NCBI RefSeq assembly: GCF_001514205.1
Contig: NZ_KQ948763.1
Location: 1 to 64,000 of the forward strand
Direction: 5' to 3'
Source of the DNA: Streptomyces griseoruber
GTDB taxonomy: Bacteria > Actinomycetota > Actinomycetes > Streptomycetales > Streptomycetaceae
DNA: 64,000 nt
Below, piece by piece: positions 53,815 through 62,325 of the stretch. The stretch's first letter is position 1. Every line of letters begins with the position of its first letter. The position numbers and the translations under genes are program-made. The notes beneath the pieces are model-generated. The model did not search any database and was not told where the DNA came from. It worked only from the letters and a program-made list of their open reading frames with translations.

Positions 53815-54096
53815 TCAGACGGTCTCGGGGAGCTCCTCGAGACCCTCGGCGACCAGCTTGGCCAGCCGGTCCAGGGCGACGTCCGCGCCCTCGGCGTCGG
53901 AGGCGAGGACGATCTCCTCGCCCCCCTTCGCGCCGAGGCCGAGGACGGCCAGCATGGAGGCCGCGTTGACGGGGTTGCCGTCGGCCTTGGAGATCGTCAC
54001 CGGGACGCCTGCGGCCGTGGCGGCTCGGACGAAGATGGAAGCGGGGCGGGCGTGGAGGCCCTCGGCCCAGCCGACGTTGACGCGGCGCTCAGCCAT
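53815..54096 (-). CDS. ptsH: HPr phosphocarrier protein of the PTS
   Basis: This 93-residue protein carries phosphate from enzyme I to sugar-specific EIIA proteins. The phosphorylated His is in EGLHARPASIFV (about residue 15). Position 46-47 holds NAASMLAVLGLGAKGG, where the regulatory Ser of low-GC HPr lies; here the serine is present in AASM. The start ATG 54096 has GAAGGG upstream. Two DasR-type sites precede it, so it is expected to be repressed by DasR and induced by glucosamine-6-phosphate, linking it to N-acetylglucosamine use. Confidence 0.95.
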   Translation of the reverse strand: MAERRVNVGWAEGLHARPASIFVRAATAAGVPVTISKADGNPVNAASMLAVLGLGAKGGEEIVLASDAEGADVALDRLAKLVAEGLEELPETV

Positions 54097-54119
54097 GTGT
54101 TGCTGCCCTTCGGGTTTCA

Positions 54120-54150
54120 GGTTGTCTAGACCAGTGTTGTCTAGACCAGT
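54120..54150 (-). promoter_or_regulatory. Two DasR-responsive elements (dre) before ptsH
   Basis: ACTGGTCTAGACAACA and ACTGGTCTAGACAACC occur on the minus strand with a 15-base period. The dre consensus is (A)CTGGTCTAGACCA(GC)T, so the first half and centre match exactly. They lie 24-54 bases upstream of the ptsH start. Confidence 0.8.
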
Positions 54151-54289
54151 GTTCCACACGTGAAGCCGGTGAGGAACGGGTCCTACGTCCCGTTCCTCGC
54201 GCGGTCGCCGGATCGCGGCCTCGATCCGGCTCCCGTCCCCCACAGACTGCCTCGCGCCGTCGTCGTACGCGAGCCGTACTCTGGGCCCC

Positions 54290-57112
54290 ATGCAGAGCGC
54301 CTCGGACCGGCACGAGTACCCCGCCCACTGGGAGGCCGACGTGGTGCTGCGCGACGGCGGCACCGCGCGCATCCGCCCCATCACCGTTGATGACGCCGAG
54401 CGCCTGGTCAGCTTCTACGAGCAGGTCTCGGACGAGTCGAAGTACTACCGCTTCTTCGCGCCCTACCCGCGACTGTCCGCGAAGGACGTCCACCGCTTCA
54501 CGCACCACGACTTTGTGGACAGGGTGGGACTCGCGGCCACGGTCGGCGGCGAGTTCATCGCAACCGTACGCTATGACCGCATTGGTGCCGACGGCATGGC
54601 CGCCTCCGCGCCCGCCGACGAGGCCGAGGTCGCCTTCCTCGTCCAGGACGCCCACCAGGGGCGCGGCGTCGCCTCCGCCCTCCTCGAACACATCGCGGCC
54701 GTCGCGCGCGAGCGGGACATCCGCCGCTTCGCCGCCGAGGTGCTGCCCGCCAACAACAAGATGATCAAGGTGTTCACGGACGCCGGCTACACCCAGCAGC
54801 GCAGCTTCGAGGACGGTGTCGTCCGCCTGGAGTTCGACCTCGAACCCACCGAACGCTCCCTGGCCGTGCAGCGCGCGCGGGAACAGCGCGCCGAGTCCCA
54901 CTCCGTACGACGGCTGCTGGCACCCGGCTCGGTCGCCGTCGTCGGCACCGGGCGCACCCCCGGCGGCGTCGGCCGCAGCGTCCTCGGCAACCTCCGCGAG
55001 GCCGGTTTCACCGGCCCGCTGTACGCCGTGAACCGGGCCTTCCCCGAGGACCTCAAGGACGTCGACGGCATCCCCGCCCACCGCTCCGTGCGCGACATCA
55101 CCGGCCCCGTCGACCTCGTGATCGTCGCCGTCCCCGCCGAGCAGGTGCCCGAGGTCGTCACCGAGTGCGGGGAACACGGCGTCCAGGGCCTCGTCGTCCT
55201 CTCCGCCGGATACGCCGAGTCCGGCCCCGACGGCCGCGAACGCCAGCGCGCCCTCGTCCGGCACGCACGCGCGTACGGCATGCGGATCATCGGCCCCAAC
55301 GCCTTCGGCGTCATCAACACCTCGCCGCAGGTACGGCTCAACGCCTCGCTCGCGCCCGAGATGCCGCGCCCCGGCCGCATCGGACTCTTCGCCCAGTCCG
55401 GAGCCATCGGTATCGCCCTGCTGTCCCGGCTGCACCGGCGCGGCGGCGGCGTCACCGGCACCACCGGAGTGTCCACCTTCGTCTCCTCCGGCAACCGCGC
55501 GGACGTCTCCGGCAACGACGTCCTGCAGTACTGGTACGACGACCCGGAAACCGACGTCGCCCTCATGTACCTGGAATCCATCGGCAACCCCCGCAAGTTC
55601 ACCCGCCTCGCGCGGCGCACCGCGGCGGCCAAGCCCCTGGTGGTCGTCCAGGGCTCCGGCTCCGCCCCGCAGGGCCACGCCGTCCGCGCGACCCGGCTGC
55701 CGCACGCCACCGTGTCGGCACTGCTGCGCCAGGCGGGCGTGATCCGCGTCGACACCATCACCGAGCTGGTCGACGCGGGCCTGCTGCTCGCCCGCCAGCC
55801 CCTGCCGACCGGACCCCGGGTCGCCATCCTCGGCAACTCCGAGTCGCTGGGACTGCTGACCTACGACGCCTGCCTCTCCGAGGGACTGCGCCCGCTGCCC
55901 CCGCTGGACCTGACGACGGAGGCGTCGGCGGAGGACTTCCACGCGGCGCTCGCCCGGGCGCTGGCCGACGAGACCTGCGACGCGGCCGTGGTGACGGCGA
56001 TCCCGGCGATCGGCGAGACCTCGCCCAGCGACGCGGCCCTCGCGGAAGCCCTGCGCTCGGCGGCCGCCGCGGCCCCCGCCAAGCCGGTCCTCGTCGTCCA
56101 TGTGGAACTCGGTGGCCTCGCCGCCGCGCTGTCCGCCGCGACCAGCACCGCACCGCGCGCCGGAGCCGGCGCACGCGCGCGTGGCGCGACACCGTCCCGG
56201 CCCGGCGCCGCCCCCGAGGGAGCCGCCGCGGTGGAGGCCCCCGAGGGCGCCCGCCTCATCCCCGCCTACCCCGCCGCCGAACGCGCCGTACGCGCCCTCG
56301 CCGAAGCGGTGAAGTACGGGCAGTGGCGGCGCGAGGCCGCCGACCCCGGCAAGGTGCCCGAGTACGACGACATCGACGAGAAGGGCGCCGCCCGGCTGAT
56401 CGACGGGCTCCTCTCGCGCGGGCAGGGCCTCACCCTCGGCACCGAGGAGACCTGCGAGCTGCTCGGCCACTACGGCGTCCACCCCCGCCGGGCCACCCCC
56501 GTGCCCACCCCCGACGAGGCGACCCGCGCCGCCGGCACCCTCGGCTACCCCGTCGCCCTCAAGGCCACCGCCCCGCACCTGCGCCACCGCGCCGACCTGG
56601 GAGGCGTCCGCCTCGACCTCGCCGACGAGGAACAACTGCGGCGGGCGTACGCCGAGTTGACCGAGCTGTTCGGCAGGCCGGAGGAGATCCGTCCGGTCGT
56701 CCAGGCGATGGCCCCGCGCGGGGTCGACACCGTCGTCCGCGCGGTCATCGACCCGGCGGCCGGGGCCGTGCTCTCCTTCGGGCTCGCCGGGGCGGCCTCC
56801 CAGCTGCTCGGCGACATGGCGCACCGCCTGGTGCCGGTGACCGACCGCGACGCGACCTCCCTGATCCGTTCGATCCGCACGGCCCCCCTGCTCTTCGGCT
56901 GGCGCGGCGCCGCCCCGGTCGACACCCCCGCCCTGGAGGAGCTGCTGCTGCGCGTCTCCCGCCTGGTCGACGACCACCCCGAGGTCGTCGCGGTCACCCT
57001 GGAACCGGTCGTCGTCGCCCGGCACGGCGTCAGCGTCCTGGGCGCCTCGGTCCGCCTCGCCCCGCCCCCGGCCCGCGACGATCTCGGCCCGCGGACCCTG
57101 CCGGCGTACTGA
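54290..57112 (+). CDS. GNAT acetyltransferase fused to an NDP-forming acyl-CoA synthetase-like region
   Basis: This 940-residue protein resembles bacterial Pat protein-lysine acetyltransferases. Residues 18-185 are a GNAT domain (ARIRPITVDDAERLVSFYEQV; acetyl-CoA loop VQDAHQGRGVASALLEHI). Residues 205-600 form CoA-binding and ligase folds (LLAPGSVAVVGTGRTPGGVG, IGLFAQSGAIGIALL), and 715-930 an ATP-grasp domain. An Ala/Arg/Pro-rich stretch near 625-650 is a linker. The GNAT comes first, the reverse of E. coli PatZ. It may acetylate metabolic enzymes such as acyl-CoA synthetases; this is inferred from the architecture. Confidence 0.85.
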   Translation: MQSASDRHEYPAHWEADVVLRDGGTARIRPITVDDAERLVSFYEQVSDESKYYRFFAPYPRLSAKDVHRFTHHDFVDRVGLAATVGGEFIATVRYDRIGADGMAASAPADEAEVAFLVQDAHQGRGVASALLEHIAAVARERDIRRFAAEVLPANNKMIKVFTDAGYTQQRSFEDGVVRLEFDLEPTERSLAVQRAREQRAESHSVRRLLAPGSVAVVGTGRTPGGVGRSVLGNLREAGFTGPLYAVNRAFPEDLKDVDGIPAHRSVRDITGPVDLVIVAVPAEQVPEVVTECGEHGVQGLVVLSAGYAESGPDGRERQRALVRHARAYGMRIIGPNAFGVINTSPQVRLNASLAPEMPRPGRIGLFAQSGAIGIALLSRLHRRGGGVTGTTGVSTFVSSGNRADVSGNDVLQYWYDDPETDVALMYLESIGNPRKFTRLARRTAAAKPLVVVQGSGSAPQGHAVRATRLPHATVSALLRQAGVIRVDTITELVDAGLLLARQPLPTGPRVAILGNSESLGLLTYDACLSEGLRPLPPLDLTTEASAEDFHAALARALADETCDAAVVTAIPAIGETSPSDAALAEALRSAAAAAPAKPVLVVHVELGGLAAALSAATSTAPRAGAGARARGATPSRPGAAPEGAAAVEAPEGARLIPAYPAAERAVRALAEAVKYGQWRREAADPGKVPEYDDIDEKGAARLIDGLLSRGQGLTLGTEETCELLGHYGVHPRRATPVPTPDEATRAAGTLGYPVALKATAPHLRHRADLGGVRLDLADEEQLRRAYAELTELFGRPEEIRPVVQAMAPRGVDTVVRAVIDPAAGAVLSFGLAGAASQLLGDMAHRLVPVTDRDATSLIRSIRTAPLLFGWRGAAPVDTPALEELLLRVSRLVDDHPEVVAVTLEPVVVARHGVSVLGASVRLAPPPARDDLGPRTLPAY

Positions 57113-57196
57113 CGGTCCCCGCGTCCCCGCGCGGCCCGGGACCGAGCCCCGACGAGCTGTGCCTCGCAGTCAGTGGGTCCCCGTAGGATGGACGGC

Positions 57197-57784
57197 ATGG
57201 CCAAGACCAGTACGACGACCCAGGGGCTGCGCGCGGCGATCGAGCGCAGCGGCTACTACCCGGCCCTCGTGGCCGAGGCGGTGGAGGCCGCCGTGGGCGG
57301 CGAGCCGATCCGGTCGTATTTGGTCCACCAGGAGACCACGTTCGACCAGAACGAGGTGCGCCGGCATGTGACCGTGCTGGTCCTCACCGGCAACCGCTTC
57401 ATCGTCAGCCACACCGACGAGCAGGCCGCCGACACCACCTCCCCGACGCCGTACGCCACGACGTCCACGGAGTCGGTGAAGCTCGGCCGGATCTCCTCGG
57501 TCGTCCTCAGCCGCGTGGTCGCGAACCCGGAGTCGTACACCCCTGGCACCCTGCCCCGCGAGGTCGTGCTGACCATCGGCTGGGGCGCCGTCTCCCGCAT
57601 CGACCTGGAACCGGCCGCCTGCGGCGACCCCAACTGCGACGCCGACCACGGCTACACGGGCAACTCGACGGCGGACGACCTCAGCCTGCGCGTCAGCGAG
57701 GCGGGCGACGGCCCGGAGACGGTGCGCCAGGCGCTCGTCTTCGCCCAGGCGCTCTCCGAGGCCACCGCGGACACCTCCCGCTGA
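57197..57784 (+). CDS. DUF5998 family protein
   Basis: This 195-residue actinobacterial protein starts at ATG 57197 (MAKTSTTTQGLRAAIERSGYYPALVAEAVE), with AGGATGG upstream. The body is beta-rich (VRRHVTVLVLTGNRFIVSHTDE), and CGDPNCDADHGYTG near residue 150 could bind a metal. There is no signal peptide. Its stop shares a base with the next start (TGATG), so it is translationally coupled to a phosphodiesterase-like gene. No function is known; the family name is from memory. Confidence 0.8.
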   Translation: MAKTSTTTQGLRAAIERSGYYPALVAEAVEAAVGGEPIRSYLVHQETTFDQNEVRRHVTVLVLTGNRFIVSHTDEQAADTTSPTPYATTSTESVKLGRISSVVLSRVVANPESYTPGTLPREVVLTIGWGAVSRIDLEPAACGDPNCDADHGYTGNSTADDLSLRVSEAGDGPETVRQALVFAQALSEATADTSR

Positions 57785-58974
57785 TGGCCGCCCCCGCCTC
57801 CTGGGATCACCCCGAACCCCTCGCCGTCTCCTCGGCCCCCGTCCCCGAGTACGGCACCGGCTCCCTCGCCGACCTGCTGCCCACACTGGCCGCCGGCATG
57901 GGCGTACCCGGCGTGAGCGCGGCGATCGAGGAGCTCACCCCGGCCGACCGCAACTGCGTCTTCCTGGTCGACGGCCTCGGCTGGGAGCAGATCAAGGACC
58001 ACCCGGACGAGGCGCCGTATCTGCACGCGCTGCTGGCCGGCTCGCGCGGCGGCACCGGACGTCCGCTCACCGCCGGCTACCCGGCGACCACCGCGACCTC
58101 CCTCGCCTCCGTCGGCACCGGCCTCCCGCCGGGCGCCCACGGTCTGCCCGGCTACACCGTGCGCGACCCGGCCACCGGCGAGCTGATGAACCAGCTGCGC
58201 TGGCACCCCTGGACCTCGCCGCACACCTGGCAGCCGTACCCCACCGTCTTCCAGCTCGCCGACCGGGCGGGCGTGCACGCCGCGCAGGTCTCCTCGCCCG
58301 CCTTCCAGAACACCCCGCTGACCAAGGTCGCGCTCAGCGGCGGCACGTTCCACGGGCGGCTCACCGGCGAGGAGCGCATGGACCTCGCCGCGGCACAGCT
58401 CGCCGCCGGCGACCGCTCCCTGGTCTACACGTACTACGCCGAACTGGACGGCGCGGGCCACCGCTACGGCGTCGCCTCCGACACCTGGCGCGGCCAGCTC
58501 ATGTACGTCGACCGGCTGGTCCAGCGCCTTGCCGAGCAACTGCCCCCGCGCAGCGCGCTCTACGTCACCGCCGATCACGGCATGGTCGACATCCCCTTCG
58601 ACGAGCAGCACCGCATCGACTTCGACGAGGACTGGGAGCTGCGCGCCGGAGTCGCCCTCCTCGGCGGCGAGGGCCGTGCCCGCCACGTCTACGCCGTCCC
58701 CGGCGCCGCCGACGACGTGCTGACCTGCTGGCGCGAGGTGCTCGGCGAACAGTTCTGGGTGGCCTCGCGGGACGAGGCGATCGCCGCGGGCTGGTTCGGC
58801 CCGCATATCGACGAACGCGTGTACGACCGTCTCGGCGATGTGATCGCGGCCGCCCGGGACGACGTCCTGATCATCGCGTCCGAGCGGGAGCCCAAGGAGT
58901 CGGCCATGGTCGGCAACCACGGCTCGATGACCCCTGCCGAGCAGCTCGTCCCCCTGCTCGAAGTACGCTCCTGA
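57784..58974 (+). CDS. Alkaline phosphatase/nucleotide pyrophosphatase superfamily protein
   Basis: This 396-residue member of the type I phosphodiesterase group has metal and catalytic motifs: CVFLVDGLGWEQI near residue 58 (first Asp), PATTATSLASVGTG with the nucleophilic Thr near 100, YYAELDGAGHRYG near 220 and YVTADHGMVDIP near 260, with a late GNHGSM. There is no signal peptide, so it is probably cytoplasmic. It hydrolyses phosphodiester or phosphonate bonds; the substrate is unknown. It is coupled to the DUF5998 gene and followed after 68 bases by thymidine kinase. Confidence 0.85.
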   Translation: MAAPASWDHPEPLAVSSAPVPEYGTGSLADLLPTLAAGMGVPGVSAAIEELTPADRNCVFLVDGLGWEQIKDHPDEAPYLHALLAGSRGGTGRPLTAGYPATTATSLASVGTGLPPGAHGLPGYTVRDPATGELMNQLRWHPWTSPHTWQPYPTVFQLADRAGVHAAQVSSPAFQNTPLTKVALSGGTFHGRLTGEERMDLAAAQLAAGDRSLVYTYYAELDGAGHRYGVASDTWRGQLMYVDRLVQRLAEQLPPRSALYVTADHGMVDIPFDEQHRIDFDEDWELRAGVALLGGEGRARHVYAVPGAADDVLTCWREVLGEQFWVASRDEAIAAGWFGPHIDERVYDRLGDVIAAARDDVLIIASEREPKESAMVGNHGSMTPAEQLVPLLEVRS

Positions 58975-59042
58975 CGCGCGCACATCCTCCCTGTCCAACG
59001 ACCTCTCCGCCGGCCTCTCCACCGAAAGGTGCCCCACTCACC

Positions 59043-59702
59043 ATGCCCGAGCTGGTGTTCTTCTCCGGAACCATGGACTGCGGGAAGTCGACGCTGGCTC
59101 TGCAGATCGAGCACAACCGCTCCGCGCGCGGACTACAGGGCATGATCTTCACCCGCGACGACCGAGCGGGCCAGGGCAAGCTCTCCTCCCGCCTCGGCCT
59201 GGTCACCGACGCGGTCGAGGTCGAGGACGGCCAGGACCTGTACGCGTACCTCGTCGACCACCTCTCCCAGGGCGGCCGCGCGGACTATGTGATCGCGGAC
59301 GAGGCGCAGTTCCTCGCCGAGGAGCAGATCGACCAGCTCGCGCGCGTGGTCGACGACCTCGGGATGGACGTCTACGCCTTCGGCATCACCACCGACTTCC
59401 GCTCCAAGCTGTTCCCCGGCTCCCAGCGGCTCGTCGAACTCGCCGACCGCGTCGAGGTCCTCCAGGTCGAGGCGCTGTGCTGGTGCGGCGCCCGCGCCAC
59501 CCACAACGCCCGTACGGTCGGCGGCGTCATGGTCGTCGAGGGCGCGCAGGTCGTCGTCGGGGACGTCAACCAGGCGGACACCGTCGGCTACGAGGTCCTG
59601 TGCCGCCGGCACCACCGTCGCCGTATGACCAGCGCCTCCGCCCGTGCCGGGGCGCTCTCGCCGGATGTCCTGCCGGTGGCCTCCGGCTGCGAGCTCGGCT
59701 GA
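59043..59702 (+). CDS. tdk: Thymidine kinase (TK1 type)
   Basis: This 219-residue enzyme phosphorylates thymidine in the salvage pathway. P-loop FFSGTMDCGKSTLALQ at residue 5; lid arginines GLQGMIFTRDDRAG; catalytic Glu in VIADEAQFLAEEQ near 83; and a zinc lasso with CWCGARATHNAR and VLCRRHHRR. All fit tetrameric type II thymidine kinases. It is probably read with the upstream phosphodiesterase gene. Length normal. Confidence 0.95.
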   Translation: MPELVFFSGTMDCGKSTLALQIEHNRSARGLQGMIFTRDDRAGQGKLSSRLGLVTDAVEVEDGQDLYAYLVDHLSQGGRADYVIADEAQFLAEEQIDQLARVVDDLGMDVYAFGITTDFRSKLFPGSQRLVELADRVEVLQVEALCWCGARATHNARTVGGVMVVEGAQVVVGDVNQADTVGYEVLCRRHHRRRMTSASARAGALSPDVLPVASGCELG

Positions 59703-59981
59703 CCAGGGTGCGCTCCACATGCTGTGGGCTGTGAGCCGAGACGGCGCCCTCGCGGTCCCGTTGGCTCGGCGGTCGGAGGATAGATCCGCCACGGGGAGGA
59801 TGCGTAGTCATGCCGCGATGTCGGCTCGTTGTGAACGCCTAGGTGGACGCTGCGGTCTGCTGCCCCTGTTCCTGTGCTGGGACGGCGGGCTGACCACCCG
59901 CGTATCCCACCGCTTCTTCGGGTCATCTCTGTCTGCCCCCCGCTCGCAACGAAGGATGCCCTTGTGTGATTCAGCCCGGGG
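59703..59981. other. Intergenic, no firm feature
   Basis: The stretch between tdk and the decayed fragment holds GGGGAGGATG at about 59795, a good ribosome site followed by two short frames (MRSHAAMSARCERLGG and MPRCRLVVNA). A near-palindrome GGGGTTG-TT-CAACCCC lies at 59978-59993. No conserved gene is recognised. Confidence 0.35.
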
Positions 59982-60281
59982 TTGTTCAACCCCAGATCAC
60001 CACGTTCCCCAACATTCAGCTCTGTCATCACGTCGGTCACCGCCCTCGCCGTCCTCGGTGTCCTGGCCGTCCACCCCGGCCAGGACACCGCGCAGCCCGT
60101 GGTCGCGGCGAGTGACTCGTACGACGGCTTCGACACCAAAGCGGCCGAGCAGCTGCGCGAGGATCAGTGTGTGGCTGCCGATGCCCTGCGGAACCGCTGT
60201 CAGTGGCCTGACGTCCTACGCGGCGTGGTGGACGAGCGGACAGCGTGCTCGGCACCTGCCAAGGCGCAAGGGGGCGACTGA
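59982..60281 (+). pseudogene. Truncated fragment of a larger secreted protein
   Basis: This open frame of about 100 codons begins at TTG 59982. Its first half has a hydrophobic segment (VITSVTALAVLGVLAV) and then SYDGFDTKAAEQLREDQCVAADALR, which I recall as the start of longer secreted actinobacterial proteins where it continues for hundreds of residues. Here the sequence changes character right after ADALR and ends soon in unrelated codons. This suggests a decayed or truncated remnant. The recollection of the full-length relative was not checked. Confidence 0.45.
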
Positions 60282-60311
60282 CCGTGAGTCGGTGGCGCGT
60301 CTGACCGAGCC

Positions 60312-61115
60312 TCAGCGCGGCCCCTCGATCAGCGCGAAGCGGGCACCCTCGGGATCGGTCACGGTGGCCACGCGCCCGTACGTGCTGTCCTGGGCCGGCC
60401 CGAGGACGTGCCCGCCCAGGTCGGTGACGAGCGCGAGTGCCGCGTCCGCGTCGGCCACCTCGAAGTACGTCACCCAGTGCGGTCCCCGGTCCCGGGCCAG
60501 GGCACTGCCCACCCCGTGGATGCCGGCGACCGGGTGCCCGCCGATGTGCAGGGTCACGTAGTCGAAGTCGGCGGACACCTCCGCCTCCTGTGTGTAGCCG
60601 AACACCGTCTCGTAGAACTTGGCGACACTCGCGGTCTCGAAGGTCACCAGCTCGTTCCAGGCGGGGGTGCCGGGCACCCCGGTGATGTTCGTGCCGCGAT
60701 GGGCCGCCGCCTGCCAGATGCCGAAGACGGCGCCGGAGGGATCGGAACCGATCGCGAGCCGCCCGGCCTCGGCGGCGTCCAGGGGGCCGACCCCGATGGT
60801 GCCGCCGCACAGCCGCACCGTCTCGGCACTCACGTCCACGTCGTCGGAGGCGAGGTACGGCGTCCAGGCGACCGGGAGATGGCGGTCCGGGGGCAGTTGG
60901 CCGATCCCGGCGACCTCACGGCCGTCGAGGAGGGCCCGTACGTAGGGGCCGAGCTGCTGCGGACCGGGTTGGAATTCCCAGCCGAAGAGCGCGCCGTAGA
61001 ACTCCTGCGTGGCCGTCAACCCATGCACCATCAGACTCACCCAACAGGGTGTACCGGGCGCGTACCGGGCCTGCGCTGCGCCGCTCGGGCCGGCCGACCC
61101 ACGTGCCTCGGTCAT
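60312..61115 (-). CDS. VOC (glyoxalase/dioxygenase-like) family protein
   Basis: This 267-residue protein has two VOC modules, at about residues 20-130 (GTPCWVSLMVHGLTATQEFYGALFGWEF) and 145-265 (ITGVPGTPAWNELVTFETAS, KFYETVFGYTQ). VOC proteins bind a metal between two beta-alpha-beta-beta-beta units and catalyse isomerisation, ring opening or resistance by binding. The paired domain resembles CFP32-type proteins of actinobacteria. The metal ligands are only partly evident. The start ATG 61115 has GAGAGGGA upstream. Substrate unknown. Confidence 0.85.
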   Translation of the reverse strand: MTEARGSAGPSGAAQARYAPGTPCWVSLMVHGLTATQEFYGALFGWEFQPGPQQLGPYVRALLDGREVAGIGQLPPDRHLPVAWTPYLASDDVDVSAETVRLCGGTIGVGPLDAAEAGRLAIGSDPSGAVFGIWQAAAHRGTNITGVPGTPAWNELVTFETASVAKFYETVFGYTQEAEVSADFDYVTLHIGGHPVAGIHGVGSALARDRGPHWVTYFEVADADAALALVTDLGGHVLGPAQDSTYGRVATVTDPEGARFALIEGPR

Positions 61116-61336
61116 CGTCCCTCTCTCCCCGGCCCCTCGCGGTGGCCGTGTCGCTTCCGCCCTCGGAGGATGCCTGATGGGGGGGTTCTCAGCGGTTTAC
61201 ACGCGGTTGTCACCGTATGTCGCTCACCTGTACGGCATGTGCTCGATCCCGTACGCCGCGTGATCGAACCTGTCCGGCCGAGCAGAGTAGCCGGAGCTGA
61301 GCGTGGGGGCCACCCCCGTGCGCGAGGATGGGGACC

Positions 61337-62188
61337 ATGAACGCCATCATCACCGCAACCGAACTCGCCGGCGACCTGGCGGGGGAGAACCCGCCCGTCG
61401 TCCTCGACGTCCGCTGGCAGCTCACCGTGGCGAAGGCGGCGGGCGAGCCGCCCTTCGACGGCCGGGCCGCCTACGCGGCCGGACATGTGCCCGGCGCGGT
61501 CTACGTCGACCTCGACCGCGAGCTCGCGGGCGCGGACGGCGCGGCCGGCCGCCATCCGCTGCCCGACCTGGCGGAGTTCGGCGCGGCGATGCGCCGGGCG
61601 GGTGTGTCGGCCGTCCGGCCGGTCGTCGTGTACGACGGTGGGCAGGGCTGGGCCGCCGCTCGCGCGTGGTGGCTGCTGCGCTGGACGGGTCACCCGGACG
61701 TACGGGTCCTCGACGGTGGGCTGCCGCAGTGGCGGGGGGAGCTCTCGACCGACGTCCCCGCGCGCGTGGAGGGCGACTTCGCGCCGGTGGCGGGCGCCGC
61801 GGGCCTGCTCGACGCGGACGGCGCCGCCGAACGGGCACGCTCCGGGGTGCTGTTCGACGCGCGCGCGGGGGAGCGGTACCGGGGCGAGGTCGAGCCGATC
61901 GACCGGGTCGGCGGGCACATCCCGGGCGCGGTGTCGGCGCCCACCACCGACAACGTGGCCCCCGACGGCCGGTTCCTGCCCGCCGAGGAGCTGCACGACC
62001 GCTTCAAGGCGCTGGGCGCGTCCGACGGCACCGAGGTGGGTGTGTACTGCGGCTCGGGTGTCTCCGGCGCCCATGAGGTGCTGGCGCTGGCTGTGGCGGG
62101 CATCCCGGCGGCGCTGTACGTGGGGTCCTGGTCGGAGTGGTCCTCCGACCCGTCCCGGCCGGTCGCGGTGGGCCCCGACCCGCAGTGA
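61337..62188 (+). CDS. Sulfurtransferase (two rhodanese domains)
   Basis: This 283-residue protein of the thiosulfate/3-mercaptopyruvate sulfurtransferase type carries two rhodanese modules. The N-terminal one (VVLDVRWQLTV, HVPGAVYVDLD, VVVYDGGQGWAAARAWWLL) lacks the catalytic cysteine. The C-terminal one has the active loop CGSGVSGAHEV near residue 240. It moves sulfane sulfur to cyanide or a thiol acceptor in the cytoplasm. ATG 61337 is preferred to 61328 because GAGGATGGGG then lies at ribosome-site distance. A strong hairpin follows. Confidence 0.9.
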   Translation: MNAIITATELAGDLAGENPPVVLDVRWQLTVAKAAGEPPFDGRAAYAAGHVPGAVYVDLDRELAGADGAAGRHPLPDLAEFGAAMRRAGVSAVRPVVVYDGGQGWAAARAWWLLRWTGHPDVRVLDGGLPQWRGELSTDVPARVEGDFAPVAGAAGLLDADGAAERARSGVLFDARAGERYRGEVEPIDRVGGHIPGAVSAPTTDNVAPDGRFLPAEELHDRFKALGASDGTEVGVYCGSGVSGAHEVLALAVAGIPAALYVGSWSEWSSDPSRPVAVGPDPQ

Positions 62189-62209
62189 CCTGCCTCGCAT
62201 CCGGGCATT

Positions 62210-62244
62210 CGGAAGGGCCGCACCGAGCAGGTGCGGCCCTTCCG
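62210..62244. terminator. Bidirectional terminator between the sulfurtransferase and sepH
   Basis: GGAAGGGCCGCAC pairs perfectly with GTGCGGCCCTTCC around a 7-base loop, with one more C-G pair at the base. Confidence 0.88.
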
Positions 62245-62325
62245 TACGTATGCATCGTCGTGCGAACCGATTTATCTGAACCGGCGGGTGCCGGGACCGA
62301 GTTGCCGTACGGCGTCCCGGTCCCG

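Noticed and set aside
54089..57025. 978-codon minus-strand frame over ptsH and the GNAT fusion
   Set aside because: Low-complexity shadow; the plus-strand fusion has clear domains.
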